64,000 nt of DNA from Ignavibacteria bacterium. GTDB lineage: Bacteria; Bacteroidota; Ignavibacteria; Ignavibacteriales; Ignavibacteriaceae. The notes under the pieces are model-generated. The model was not told the origin of the DNA, did not search any database, and was given only the letters and a program-made list of their open reading frames with translations. The DNA is taken from assembly GCA_017302895.1 (NCBI GenBank), contig JAFLBV010000001.1, positions 248,001 through 312,000 on the forward strand. The letters are read 5' to 3'. The position numbers and the translations under genes were made by a program. How positions within the stretch are numbered: the stretch's first letter is position 1; every line of letters begins with the position of its first letter. Shown here one piece after another: positions 17,625 through 26,800 of the stretch.

Positions 17625-18494
17625 TTAGTAATCGATATCATTTCCGAAGATACGAAGTTTTCCGTCAACATGTACTCTGGTTGAATCAACAGTCCAGGTA
17701 CTTGTTGTGGCATTGTATTTCGTGGAGTTGTGACATCCTGTGCAATTGTTTGCAAATGAGCCCTGAATGTGGGTTCCTTTTGGTAAAGGATTTCCTGTTA
17801 CAGGATCTCCGTGGCAACTGCCGCATTTCTTACCATTGACTCCATCTGTCCATTTAACGGCGTTTGTCAGGTTACCGTTTTTGAAGTAACCATGGCAGTA
17901 AGTGTTTGCACAACCATTCGTAGTTGAATAAGTCGGCGCAGGAGTGTAAGTTGGCAACGATGCTGCATAATTTGCTGTACCCGGTTTATTCGACTGGGTT
18001 TTGGTAAAAGTACCAAACACAATTTCAGCAGGATCATCAGGATTATCAATATGACCGGCAGCATAATATGTTGCAGGAACAGTGTGACACTCGACGCAGG
18101 CAACTTTTTTACCCTGGACATTTACATAGAGATGTGGATTATGTGCACCATTTGTAGTCGGAGCAATAACTGACGGGTCTCTGTAACTTCCATGGCATGT
18201 ATTACATGCTTCGGGTCCCTTTGGCTGGGTGTGGCATTTTAAGCAGGATGCACTTGCTCCCATAATTCCGCCGGCATAATTACTGCCGTGACATGCAGTA
18301 CACGGTTTCATATTATACTTCTGATTTTTGATCAGAACGGAATGATGGTCGGGTGCACCTCTTTTAACAATTCCTTCGGTATGAGCATTAACAGCAGGAG
18401 CTGCAGGAATGTCTTCCTTCAACTTGCTGCAACCTGCAAAGAGGAACGCCAATGATACGGACAACAAAACAGAATAAAAATATAACTTTTTCAT
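17625..18494 (-). CDS. Seven-haem c-type cytochrome lipoprotein
   Basis: 289 residues. A lipoprotein signal ends in FAGC (Cys22), so the mature protein is lipid-anchored. Six CXXCH motifs are visible (CTACH, CLKCH, CNTCH, CVECH, CGSCH, CTGCH) plus one CX4CH (CANTYCH), giving up to seven covalent haems. CX4CH followed by CXXCH is the pattern of a cytochrome family well represented in Geobacter. Third gene of an operon after an outer-membrane barrel and a 14-haem cytochrome; by analogy with known porin-cytochrome conduits it may sit on the outer surface and pass electrons to external acceptors. Surface location is inferred. Confidence 0.88.
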   Translation of the reverse strand: MKKLYFYSVLLSVSLAFLFAGCSKLKEDIPAAPAVNAHTEGIVKRGAPDHHSVLIKNQKYNMKPCTACHGSNYAGGIMGASASCLKCHTQPKGPEACNTCHGSYRDPSVIAPTTNGAHNPHLYVNVQGKKVACVECHTVPATYYAAGHIDNPDDPAEIVFGTFTKTQSNKPGTANYAASLPTYTPAPTYSTTNGCANTYCHGYFKNGNLTNAVKWTDGVNGKKCGSCHGDPVTGNPLPKGTHIQGSFANNCTGCHNSTKYNATTSTWTVDSTRVHVDGKLRIFGNDIDY

Positions 18495-18511
18495 TTACTT
18501 AACCTCGGCGA

Positions 18512-19735
18512 TTATTTATGGCAATAACCGCAGAATCCTATGCCGGTTATTCCGTTAGGTTTTGCGTTTGCATCAGTGTGACAATTGTAGCAGACTGAAT
18601 TCATGTCTTTATGCCAGTCTCCATTTTCGCTTTTCATGAATCCGGAAAGGTGAGTTTTCGGATTGGTTCCTTTTATTCCGTCAGCATCGTTATGACACTG
18701 TACGCAGACAGGATCAGCACCTGATGCATCGTGGCAGGAAGCACATGAACCAAGGTCTCTTTTAGCCAGCAGTGCGTGTTCACCGCCACCTGAGCCAACA
18801 CCAATCATAACAAAATTAGTTTTGGTATGCGAGTAGGGGACGAACCCTGCCTGAGCAAAATCGCCGCCTTTTTGGTTGTGACAGGTGGAGCAGAAAGTTT
18901 CAGTCTGGTGGCAGGTCTGACAATCAGAGGCTTTTCCCTTAAAATCGATTCCGTGTGAGAATCTGTAGTTAAGGTCGTGTACTCTGGAAAGTTTTTGAAC
19001 CTTTGCACCATCTGTGAAATTGCTGCCTTCGCCCGGTTTGTAGAAACTTTCATCTGTGTTGCCTTCAGTCATAACTGAATTGGCAAGATGGCATTCCTGG
19101 CATGACGAATTATCGTGGCACATCATGCAGTTGGCTCCGGGAGCCATCGCAGCAAATTTGTGTCTTGTTGAGAATTCAGCAAGCTTGTGAGTTTGTGGAA
19201 CCAGACTTGCAGTGGATATGTGGCAGGCTTCGCATGCATTAGTTGCAAGTTTTGTCTCTGCGTGACATGTCCAGCATGCTTCCATTGTCGGATTGTATTT
19301 TCCTCTTATTTCTACGCCTGTTGAGAGGTTCACATCTTTATGGCATCCGAGACACTTCTCTCCATTTTTTGCAAGAGGAGCGTTTTTAAGATGAAAAGCG
19401 TGGTTGAAAATAAGGCCTGAAGTTTTTTGTTTAAGAGGTTCGTAGACATCTTCGAAGTGGCAGGTGCCGCATTTGTCGGAATTTTCGACATCGTGGCAGC
19501 TTGCGCAGACTGATTTCTCAGGCAGCATTCTTTGGTTAAGAGAAGTGGCGGTTGTGATTCCGGTGTGGCAATCCGCACATTCCATCACTGAGGAATGGAG
19601 CTCGTGTGAAAATTTGATGACCTTTGATGTTGAATCTGAAGTCAGATGGCTTCTTGAAGTAAAAGCCGAAAAGAGCAGAAACGCAACAGCAAGGATCGTC
19701 AGACTTGAGTAAATATATTTTGTTTTCATAGCCAT
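18512..19735 (-). CDS. Fourteen-haem c-type cytochrome
   Basis: 407 residues with a signal or anchor segment (IYSSLTILAVAFLLFSAF). Fourteen CXXCH motifs can be counted, from CADCH near residue 53 to CGYCH at the C-terminus, about one haem per 28 residues. His residues between motifs can supply distal ligands. This density is typical of electron-conducting multihaem cytochromes such as MtrA-like or OmaB-like proteins. It lies 17 bases upstream of the seven-haem lipoprotein gene and 4 bases downstream of the barrel gene, so the three form one operon. Likely periplasmic or lodged in the barrel. Confidence 0.9.
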   Translation of the reverse strand: MAMKTKYIYSSLTILAVAFLLFSAFTSRSHLTSDSTSKVIKFSHELHSSVMECADCHTGITTATSLNQRMLPEKSVCASCHDVENSDKCGTCHFEDVYEPLKQKTSGLIFNHAFHLKNAPLAKNGEKCLGCHKDVNLSTGVEIRGKYNPTMEACWTCHAETKLATNACEACHISTASLVPQTHKLAEFSTRHKFAAMAPGANCMMCHDNSSCQECHLANSVMTEGNTDESFYKPGEGSNFTDGAKVQKLSRVHDLNYRFSHGIDFKGKASDCQTCHQTETFCSTCHNQKGGDFAQAGFVPYSHTKTNFVMIGVGSGGGEHALLAKRDLGSCASCHDASGADPVCVQCHNDADGIKGTNPKTHLSGFMKSENGDWHKDMNSVCYNCHTDANAKPNGITGIGFCGYCHK

Positions 19736-19739
19736 CTAT

Positions 19740-21002
19740 CTAAAAAATTGTGTTAAACCAGTAATTAGCTTTGAAGAACATTCTGAGATCGTTCTTGTAT
19801 ATTTTGTTGTTCAGGTATTGAGCCTGAAGGTCGAAAGACAACCATCTGATGGCTCTGATATTCAGACCACCCATAATTGTTGTCAGACTGTTTGTTTCTG
19901 CATCAGGAGAGAGTTTATAACTTGTATAAGCAATTCCTGCTGAAGGGGTGATAAGCCCGTCGAAAAGCGATTTGGCGAGATACAACGAGATTGCATCCTG
20001 TTCACCGGCATAACCCATACTTTTTCTGTAGCTTAGTGAGCCAAAGTTTGTGTTTGCAGAGATTGTGAATCTGCTTGCGTTATCTCCCTGATAGCTTACA
20101 ACACCAACTCTGCCGTTGAGAGTAATGCTTTTTGTCAGGTCGTATCCTGCACCGACTTCGATTTCCGTCGTGTTGGCAAAATCGAACACAGAGAAGATTG
20201 AATTGTATCTGATCCGTGGTGCGAGGTAGTTATAATAGACATTGAAGTGCCAGTTTTTCACAGGACTTGAGACACCATCGAACTCAATTCTGGATGTTTT
20301 CTGATAATTCATGTCATATTCATATCGTGCGTTAAACTGAAAACCTTCGCCCTGATCGTACGAGATTCTTCCCTGGAGGAATTTATACTGGTTCGATTTT
20401 TCCTGAATCAGCACCGAGATGGGGTTGAAAGCGTCATCAAGACGGGTAGCCGTATATGAATAAGGCTTAAAGTTCTTGACAAATCCGCCGACACCAACGA
20501 GTAGCTGGGGGATAATCTGAGCCTTCAATTCTCCACCGAGTAAATAGTCATCTTTCCAACTGTCGGTGATCTCAAGTTTTTGGTAAGCGGGAACATTTCC
20601 GCCATACCATGCATCGAGTCCGAACATTTTGTAAGCAGCATTTACCGAAACACCATCGAAAACCCCGCCGGCAATTGTTGAAAAGACAGGTTGTCTGCCT
20701 ATCTTCACAGTTGCTATGTCAAAAAGTTTTCTTGCTTCAAAATAGAGGTTATAAACCCTCAACCTTGAATCGGCGCTTGTGTTGAAGTAATTCTCGTAAT
20801 TTAAATGAGTCCTTAAAGAGAATTTTTCGTAATTCAGATTAAGGATCGCAGAATGGTAACCTCTGGCTTGGAAGTCGGAGGTGGCAGGGGCATCATATCT
20901 CTCAAACATGTAGACAGATGAACTGATCCTGCCGTTTATACTCTGGCCAAACACAGGTGCTGCCAGGATGAGGAGGACAAAAAGTGTGGAAATTGTTCGC
21001 AT
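19740..21002 (-). CDS. Outer-membrane beta-barrel protein of a porin-cytochrome cluster
   Basis: 420 residues with a signal peptide (MRTISTLFVLLILAAPVFG) followed by alternating polar/aromatic strands typical of a large barrel, ending in an aromatic residue (ANYWFNTIF). Strand-like segments are visible throughout (for example LNLNYEKFSLRTHLNYENYF and FQFNARYEYDMNYQ). First gene of the operon with two multihaem cytochromes. The arrangement matches porin-cytochrome complexes, in which a barrel houses a periplasmic cytochrome and contacts an outer one. No sequence similarity to MtrB or OmbB could be verified by eye. Confidence 0.82.
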   Translation of the reverse strand: MRTISTLFVLLILAAPVFGQSINGRISSSVYMFERYDAPATSDFQARGYHSAILNLNYEKFSLRTHLNYENYFNTSADSRLRVYNLYFEARKLFDIATVKIGRQPVFSTIAGGVFDGVSVNAAYKMFGLDAWYGGNVPAYQKLEITDSWKDDYLLGGELKAQIIPQLLVGVGGFVKNFKPYSYTATRLDDAFNPISVLIQEKSNQYKFLQGRISYDQGEGFQFNARYEYDMNYQKTSRIEFDGVSSPVKNWHFNVYYNYLAPRIRYNSIFSVFDFANTTEIEVGAGYDLTKSITLNGRVGVVSYQGDNASRFTISANTNFGSLSYRKSMGYAGEQDAISLYLAKSLFDGLITPSAGIAYTSYKLSPDAETNSLTTIMGGLNIRAIRWLSFDLQAQYLNNKIYKNDLRMFFKANYWFNTIF

Positions 21003-21199
21003 AAAATAGAACCGATATAATTATAACAATTTTGAGATACTAAAAATTAAGGTATTTTTTCGACTCCTGCAAATTAAATCTTTGAAAACTCAAAAATATT
21101 TTTTTCACAGTGCAAAAAATCTAAATTTTCATTGTTTTAATATACTAAATTATTATAATTTAACACTAAGAATTCATTTTTTTATTTACGAAACTTAAA

Positions 21200-22780
21200 A
21201 TGAAAAAAATTACCGGAAGCCTGAGCTTCAAATTGGTATTCATCACCTCCGCTGTTTTGGTGATTATGCTTGTCACACAGACACTGCTGACCACAGCAAA
21301 ACTCCGGGAGGACATGATTGAATCACTCTCCACAAATGCCTACAATCTAAGCGAATTGATAAAAAATTCAACACGGTACAGCATGATTCTTAATTCCAAA
21401 GAACATGTGAATGAGATATTTAAAAATCTTGAGAAAAAGGATGGAATTCTCTCCATCAAACTTTATGATAAAGAAGGATTTGTAAGATTTGCGGGTGACA
21501 AGAAATATCTGAAGCAGAGTGTCAGTATTAAGTCGGACATTTGCTCGCCATGTCACTCGTCTGATCAGCGACCACTTGAAAAACTTTCGCTGATTGACCG
21601 TAGAAGGATAGTTAATGACGGCACCAACAAATATATGCTCCTGCTGAATCCGATTGAAAATGAAAAAGACTGTTCCACATCCGGATGTCACTCCGATGCA
21701 CACAGTTCGAAAATTCTTGGGATTCTTGAAGTAAAAATGTCGCTTGAGAACATAGATGACATTGTTGAGGCGAATATAGAGACAGTAATAACAAACTCGC
21801 TGGTCGGGATGACGGTCATTTCGATACTTACAGCTCTTCTTGTTACATTTCTTGTAGTAAGACCGATTAAAAAAATCACCAAAGGCATTGGACAGATAGC
21901 GGGTGGGAACCTTAACTACAGGATCAAACTAAACAGCAACGATGAGTTTGGTGAAATGGCATCCCAGTTTAACGACATGTCAATGAAACTTGACTCTGCA
22001 TACAAAGAGATCAAAGAGTGGAATGACACACTTAATACGAAGATCGAAGAAAAAACCGACGAGCTTAAAAATGTCTATGCGGGAATAATTCAGGTCGAAA
22101 AACTTGCCTCACTCGGAAAGCTTTCCGCAACGGTGGCGCACGAGTTGAACAACCCGCTTGCCGGAATATTGAACTATTCGAGACTAATAATAAAGAAACT
22201 GAACAAACTCGAAAACAAAGCTGAATTCGAAGACATTATCAAATTCCTCACGCTTATAGCTGAAGAATCAGAAAGATGCGGGGGTATTGTGAAGGACCTT
22301 CTCCTCTTCTCACACAGAGGCGATGAACAGTATCTTTATTCCAATCTTGCAGAGATTATCACCCGGTCAGAGATGCTGATTAACCATCACCTCGAGATAA
22401 ACAGGATAAAACTTGTAAAAGAAATTCCCTCTGAACCCGTAATCGTGAACGGTAATCCTCAGAAAATTCAACAGGTAATTCTTTCACTTCTCATAAATGC
22501 CATCGAGGCGATGAGCGGTGGAGGCACTATTACCATTAAAGTAGATGATGCCGGGGAACATATTAATATAAGAATTATCGATCAGGGATGTGGAATATCC
22601 GAGAAAGATTTGCCGCATATCTTTGAACCTTTCTACTCGACCAAAGAAGCAGTCAGAGGTACGGGGCTCGGGTTGTCGGTTGTGTATGGAATTATTCATG
22701 CGCACGAGGGAAATGTTGAGGTTGAGAAGACCTCGAACAGCGGAACAACAATTTTGATAACATTGCCGAAAGTTAAATAA
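21200..22780 (+). CDS. Sensor histidine kinase with periplasmic c-type haem motifs
   Basis: 526 residues. Membrane segments at about 10-30 and 198-220 enclose a periplasmic domain of about 165 residues. That domain has a CXXCH motif (C115-SP-C118-H119) and a CX4CH motif (C158-STSG-C163-H164) followed by another His, so it probably binds one or two covalent haems. HAMP follows at about 221-275, then a coiled coil, HisKA with phospho-acceptor His314 (ATVAHELNNP), and HATPase_c (NAIEAM, DQGCGIS, GTGLGLSVVYG). It is coupled to its regulator by an overlapping stop/start, and divergent from the porin-cytochrome operon. A redox or ligand sensor controlling electron transfer is the natural inference. 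Confidence 0.9.
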   Translation: MKKITGSLSFKLVFITSAVLVIMLVTQTLLTTAKLREDMIESLSTNAYNLSELIKNSTRYSMILNSKEHVNEIFKNLEKKDGILSIKLYDKEGFVRFAGDKKYLKQSVSIKSDICSPCHSSDQRPLEKLSLIDRRRIVNDGTNKYMLLLNPIENEKDCSTSGCHSDAHSSKILGILEVKMSLENIDDIVEANIETVITNSLVGMTVISILTALLVTFLVVRPIKKITKGIGQIAGGNLNYRIKLNSNDEFGEMASQFNDMSMKLDSAYKEIKEWNDTLNTKIEEKTDELKNVYAGIIQVEKLASLGKLSATVAHELNNPLAGILNYSRLIIKKLNKLENKAEFEDIIKFLTLIAEESERCGGIVKDLLLFSHRGDEQYLYSNLAEIITRSEMLINHHLEINRIKLVKEIPSEPVIVNGNPQKIQQVILSLLINAIEAMSGGGTITIKVDDAGEHINIRIIDQGCGISEKDLPHIFEPFYSTKEAVRGTGLGLSVVYGIIHAHEGNVEVEKTSNSGTTILITLPKVK

Positions 22781-24111
22781 TGGGAAAGAAAATTCTTGTC
22801 GTTGACGATGAAAAAATATTTAGAGAATCGCTCTTTCACTGGTTTGAAGAGGAAGGATTCGAAGTAACCCCCGTGGACAGCGGGGAAGAGGCACTAAAAG
22901 TATATGATGTCGATAAATTTGACATTGTACTTCTCGATATTAAAATGCCGGGAATGAGTGGTCTTGAACTCCTTGCAAAAATAAAACAGATTGACATTCA
23001 CGCAACAGTGATAATGATCACTGCCTTTGCTTCTGTAACCACTGCAATTCAGGCGTTAAAAGAGGGTGCATACGACTATGTGACGAAGCCTGTTGATCCC
23101 GATGAACTTACTCATCTGATTCACAAGGCGTTGAAAGACAGGGAACTGGTTAATGAAAACAGAAAGCTGAAAGAGCGGATTGAGGACCTGATAAAGCCTG
23201 ACAATCTTATCGGCGAATCTCCTGAAATGCGGAAGATTTATGAATTGATCAATACCGTAGCTGGAGCGGACACCACTGTGCTCATTTACGGTGAAAGCGG
23301 GACCGGGAAGGAACTTGTCGCCAAAGCGATTCACATAAATTCACCCAGAAAATATTTTCCCATGATAACCGTCAACTGCGGTGCACTCCCCGAATCACTT
23401 CTCGAAAGTGAGCTGTTTGGTCATGAGAGGGGTGCTTTTACGGGTGCTCAATATAAAAGAAAAGGCAAGTTTGAACTTGCCGACAACGGCACTATTTTTC
23501 TGGATGAAATCGGACTCGTTTCGCCCAAAACACAAATTGACCTTCTCAGGGTTATTGAGTCGAAACAGTTTACACGGGTGGGTGGAAATGATCTGATCTC
23601 GAGTAATTTCCGAGTGATCTGTGCGACGAATGAATCTCTTGAGGAGATGGTAAAAGATGGCAGGTTCAGGGAAGATCTCTATTACCGGCTGAATGTGTTC
23701 AGCATTACTATACCACCACTTCGGGACAGGAAAGAGGATATTCCACATCTGGCTGAGCATTTTTTGACCAAGTTTGCATCGGGAATGAACCGAAACATTA
23801 AGGGAATTTCAAAAGATGCAATGGAGTTTCTGCAGTCATATCCCTGGCCCGGAAATGTGAGGGAACTGGAAAATGCCATCGAGAGAGCAGTTGTGATGAG
23901 AAGAAGTGGTGAGATAAAGCCCGATGATCTTCCGTTTAATATCCATGCTCAAAAATCTGATGAGGAAGAGGCTTTGGAGATAGTCGAGAAGAAACACATC
24001 ATCAGGATGCTCGAAAAATACGGGTTCAACATCTCCAAAGTTGCCAAGGTACTCGGGATTGACAGGGTTACCTTGTACAACAAGATGAGTAAATACAACA
24101 TCGAACGGTGA
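22780..24111 (+). CDS. Sigma54-dependent response regulator (NtrC/AtoC type)
   Basis: 443 residues. Receiver domain with phospho-acceptor Asp53 (IVLLDIKMPGMSG), AAA+ domain with Walker A GESGTGKE, the sigma54-contacting GAFTGA loop (HERGAFTGAQ) and an arginine-finger region, and a C-terminal Fis-type helix-turn-helix (ISKVAKVLGIDRVTLYNKM). The intact GAFTGA loop means it should activate RpoN-dependent promoters. It is translationally coupled to the haem-motif kinase. A good candidate target promoter in the window is at 56130-56145; no clear -24/-12 element was found before the cytochrome operon. Confidence 0.94.
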   Translation: MGKKILVVDDEKIFRESLFHWFEEEGFEVTPVDSGEEALKVYDVDKFDIVLLDIKMPGMSGLELLAKIKQIDIHATVIMITAFASVTTAIQALKEGAYDYVTKPVDPDELTHLIHKALKDRELVNENRKLKERIEDLIKPDNLIGESPEMRKIYELINTVAGADTTVLIYGESGTGKELVAKAIHINSPRKYFPMITVNCGALPESLLESELFGHERGAFTGAQYKRKGKFELADNGTIFLDEIGLVSPKTQIDLLRVIESKQFTRVGGNDLISSNFRVICATNESLEEMVKDGRFREDLYYRLNVFSITIPPLRDRKEDIPHLAEHFLTKFASGMNRNIKGISKDAMEFLQSYPWPGNVRELENAIERAVVMRRSGEIKPDDLPFNIHAQKSDEEEALEIVEKKHIIRMLEKYGFNISKVAKVLGIDRVTLYNKMSKYNIER

Positions 24112-24130
24112 TCCCGGCCAGGATGCACGA

Positions 24131-24691
24131 TTGTTAAAAAATTTCTTCTCAAAAAAGAACAACCGGAAGGTTTTTGAGATCGAGTTTCTCGGTTTTACAG
24201 ATTCGATTCTCTTTAAGAAAATTAAGGCCGACATTGAAATGCGACTTCCTTTAGAGGTACATCAATATGAATCGTTGTTCGATTTGGAATCAGCTCTGAA
24301 TGAGGAGAGGAATCAGTATTATACCCCCGACATCCTGCAGCACCTTGTAATTACTCATAACGGTAATACTGCCTTCCGAATGGCGCTGCTGAATGTTGAT
24401 CTCTTTAATCCGGTGTTCAAATATGTTTACGGGGAGGCACAATTGAGGGGTAAACTCTCGGTTGTCTCCCTTTTCAGGTTGCATGAGGAACTTTATACAG
24501 GTGAAGCCGACTTCGACCTTCTGTTCACACGCACCCTGAAGGAAATTTATCACGAACTTGGGCACAACATGGGGTTGGTTCACTGCCTTGAGTGGGATTG
24601 TGTAATGCACACATCAACTTCGGTGGAAGAAATAGATATTAAAGGGGGATTTTACTGTCCCGAATGCTTCAAAAAAATAAATATTTCGTAA
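24131..24691 (+). CDS. Archaemetzincin-type zinc metalloprotease
   Basis: 186 residues. Zinc-binding motif H141-E142-L-G-H145-N-M-G-L-V-H151, directly followed by C152-x4-C157 and later C176-P-E-C179. This is the HExxHxxGxxHCx4CxM...CxxC signature of archaemetzincins, which hold a second structural zinc. The substrate is unknown in bacteria; the family also occurs in archaea and vertebrates. There is no signal peptide, so it is cytoplasmic. Start is TTG 24131, since the nearby ATG frame closes after four codons. It lies 19 bases after the response regulator and may be in the same transcript. Confidence 0.9.
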   Translation: MLKNFFSKKNNRKVFEIEFLGFTDSILFKKIKADIEMRLPLEVHQYESLFDLESALNEERNQYYTPDILQHLVITHNGNTAFRMALLNVDLFNPVFKYVYGEAQLRGKLSVVSLFRLHEELYTGEADFDLLFTRTLKEIYHELGHNMGLVHCLEWDCVMHTSTSVEEIDIKGGFYCPECFKKINIS

Positions 24692-24727
24692 ATTTAAGTT
24701 TATATTTTTTACATACGGACATTACAA

Positions 24728-25345
24728 ATGAATTTACGATTCCTGACCACAACAACTTTAAATATCCCTGCCAAATTCCGAATTATATTTCTTGTTTCCC
24801 TGTTCCTGCCTGTAATCACTTTGCTGACAGGTTGTTCAAAAGAAGAAAAACCGGCCGAAACTCAGACTTTGGAACAACCGGCGATCAAAGGATTCCGTGC
24901 TGCTCAATGGGGGATGACAGCAGATGAGGTGAAAAAAGGCGAGAAGCTGAAGGTTACAAAAGAAGATTCTACAGCACTCGTGTTTTCAGGTGAAGTCTAC
25001 GGCTATAAGGCGGAAGTATTCTACTTTTTTGATGAGTCGGGAACCCTGTTCTCGGGAACAATAAAATTCGTAATCGATGAAAAGAATCCTGACGGGGCAG
25101 TTTCAATCTACAAGGCGGTTAGATCGGAACTTGAAAAACAACTCGGTAAACCTTCTGTGGATGAAGTGCTGCTCAACGATTCCACGAAGACAGAAGACAT
25201 GAAATCTCCCGGTGCTGGTCTGTTGACGGAGAATAAAATTTACACAACTGACTGGAACGACAATCCCGGAACTCAAATAGGGATGATTCTTTCAAAATTG
25301 GAGAAATCGCCTCTTTCGCTCGGGATTGTGTACCAGAGAAAATAA
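24728..25345 (+). CDS. Hypothetical lipoprotein
   Basis: 205 residues. A long basic N-region precedes a hydrophobic stretch ending in the lipobox LLTGC (about residue 36). The mature part begins with a low-complexity linker (SKEEKPAETQTLEQ), then a compact domain starting GFRAAQWGMTADEVKK, a pattern seen in small periplasmic domains of unknown function. Separated from the archaemetzincin gene by 36 bases. No function can be assigned. Confidence 0.75.
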   Translation: MNLRFLTTTTLNIPAKFRIIFLVSLFLPVITLLTGCSKEEKPAETQTLEQPAIKGFRAAQWGMTADEVKKGEKLKVTKEDSTALVFSGEVYGYKAEVFYFFDESGTLFSGTIKFVIDEKNPDGAVSIYKAVRSELEKQLGKPSVDEVLLNDSTKTEDMKSPGAGLLTENKIYTTDWNDNPGTQIGMILSKLEKSPLSLGIVYQRK

Positions 25346-25373
25346 TTAAAGTTTTTTAATTCCTGGCGGAATT

Positions 25374-26789
25374 TTATACAACCGGTTCAAGTTCGACTCC
25401 GCTTAATACGGGGTGTCCGCTCTGAATCCATGCATTGATACCGCCTGTGAGGTTGGCAACATTTTCAAAACCCATTGACATCAACAGGCTTGCAGCTATT
25501 GCAGACCTGTCACCCCCGGCGCAATGGACGACGATAGTCTTGTCCGAAGGCAGACTGCCGACATGTTCTGTCAGCCAGCCTGCAAAGATATGATGAGAAC
25601 CTTCGATTCTTGCAGCAATTCTTTCAGACTCGTTACGAACATCGAGAATAAAAATTTCATCTCTGTGATCCTCCAGATCCTTACATGTGAACTGTTGCAG
25701 CGTTTCCAGCTCAAGTCCTGAGTCTGCAAGTTCTTCCACATCCTCCAGATAGCCGTAAATGTTATCGAGTCCTATTCTTATCAATGCTTTTGTAAGGGCT
25801 TCAATCCGGAGAGATGGAGCAACCAGAATAAACGGATCCTGATAATTGAGTATCCAGCCTGCCCATGTACTGAAGGCGGAATTATCCTGTATGTTGATGC
25901 TTCCGGGAATATGGCCACCGGAAAATGACAGTTTATTCCTTGTATCAATGACACGGGTACCAAATTTGAGAGCTTCGAGCATTCCCTCAGTATTTAATTT
26001 ACGGGGTTCAGGCACGCGGGTAAGCAGCGGTCTTGTGGTTTTATTCAGTTTTTTCATCATTGCGAAATACTTGGGAGGTTCCGGCTGTCCTTCAAGCAGT
26101 GCTTCAACAAATTTGTCTTCGTCTTCGATCTTGAATGCCCAGTTTACGAGTTTTTCATATCCGACCGTTGAAGAAGGAACGGCCCCTAGAGCTTTTCCAC
26201 AAGCAGAACCTGCTCCATGAGCCGGCCAAACCTGAAGATGGTCGGGCAGGGCTCTGAACTTCTTCAGGGAATGAAACATCTGACGGGCACCTGCTTCTTT
26301 TGTGCCTGCAATTCCTGCAGCTTTTTCGAGGAGGTCAGGTCTTCCGACATCTCCGACAAAAACAAAATCACCGGTAAAAATCATAACCGGATGTGGGGAA
26401 GCGGGGGTATCGGTTAGAATAAATGAAATATGTTCAGGTGTATGACCGGGTGAGTGCATCACCTCGATCTTAAGATTTCCCACCATGAAGGAATCGCCAT
26501 CTTTTAATCCAACATGGGGAAATGAATACTGCCAGTCAGCACCACCTTCATCCGATAAGTAGTGTTTTGCTCCTGTGACTTCAGCAAGTTCCTGTGAACC
26601 GGCGAGAAAATCAGCGTGGATGTGAGTCTCCGCAATATGAGTGATTCTTAATTTTTCCTGTTCGGCAATTTTTATATAGTCTTCGATATCTCTTTTTGCA
26701 TCGATCACGAGAGCTTCACCTGTTTTTTGGCAACCAACAATATAGCTGGCGTGGGCAAGTCCGGGTTCGTATATATGTTTAAAGAACAT
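25374..26789 (-). CDS. Persulfide dioxygenase-like metallo-beta-lactamase fused to two rhodanese domains
   Basis: 471 residues. The N-terminal 250 residues are an ETHE1/Blh-type metallo-beta-lactamase fold with H56-I-H58-A-D60 (ETHIHADFLAG), the GHTPEH motif near 115-120 and FTGDFVFVGDVGRPDLL. A middle rhodanese domain (about 270-350) lacks an active-site Cys. The C-terminal one (about 370-465) has an active Cys in VVHCAGGDRS. The fusion should oxidise persulfide sulfur to sulfite and handle sulfane sulfur. It closes an operon with a rhodanese and a TauE-like exporter, which together make a sulfide/persulfide detoxification route. AAGGAG upstream of ATG 26789 supports the start. Confidence 0.92.
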   Translation of the reverse strand: MFFKHIYEPGLAHASYIVGCQKTGEALVIDAKRDIEDYIKIAEQEKLRITHIAETHIHADFLAGSQELAEVTGAKHYLSDEGGADWQYSFPHVGLKDGDSFMVGNLKIEVMHSPGHTPEHISFILTDTPASPHPVMIFTGDFVFVGDVGRPDLLEKAAGIAGTKEAGARQMFHSLKKFRALPDHLQVWPAHGAGSACGKALGAVPSSTVGYEKLVNWAFKIEDEDKFVEALLEGQPEPPKYFAMMKKLNKTTRPLLTRVPEPRKLNTEGMLEALKFGTRVIDTRNKLSFSGGHIPGSINIQDNSAFSTWAGWILNYQDPFILVAPSLRIEALTKALIRIGLDNIYGYLEDVEELADSGLELETLQQFTCKDLEDHRDEIFILDVRNESERIAARIEGSHHIFAGWLTEHVGSLPSDKTIVVHCAGGDRSAIAASLLMSMGFENVANLTGGINAWIQSGHPVLSGVELEPVV

Positions 26790-26800
26790 TTTTCAACTCC

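Noticed and set aside
21003..21199. Possible sigma54 promoter for the porin-cytochrome operon
   Set aside because: TTTGCA-like -12 words occur on the minus strand, but no GG stands at the needed distance upstream.
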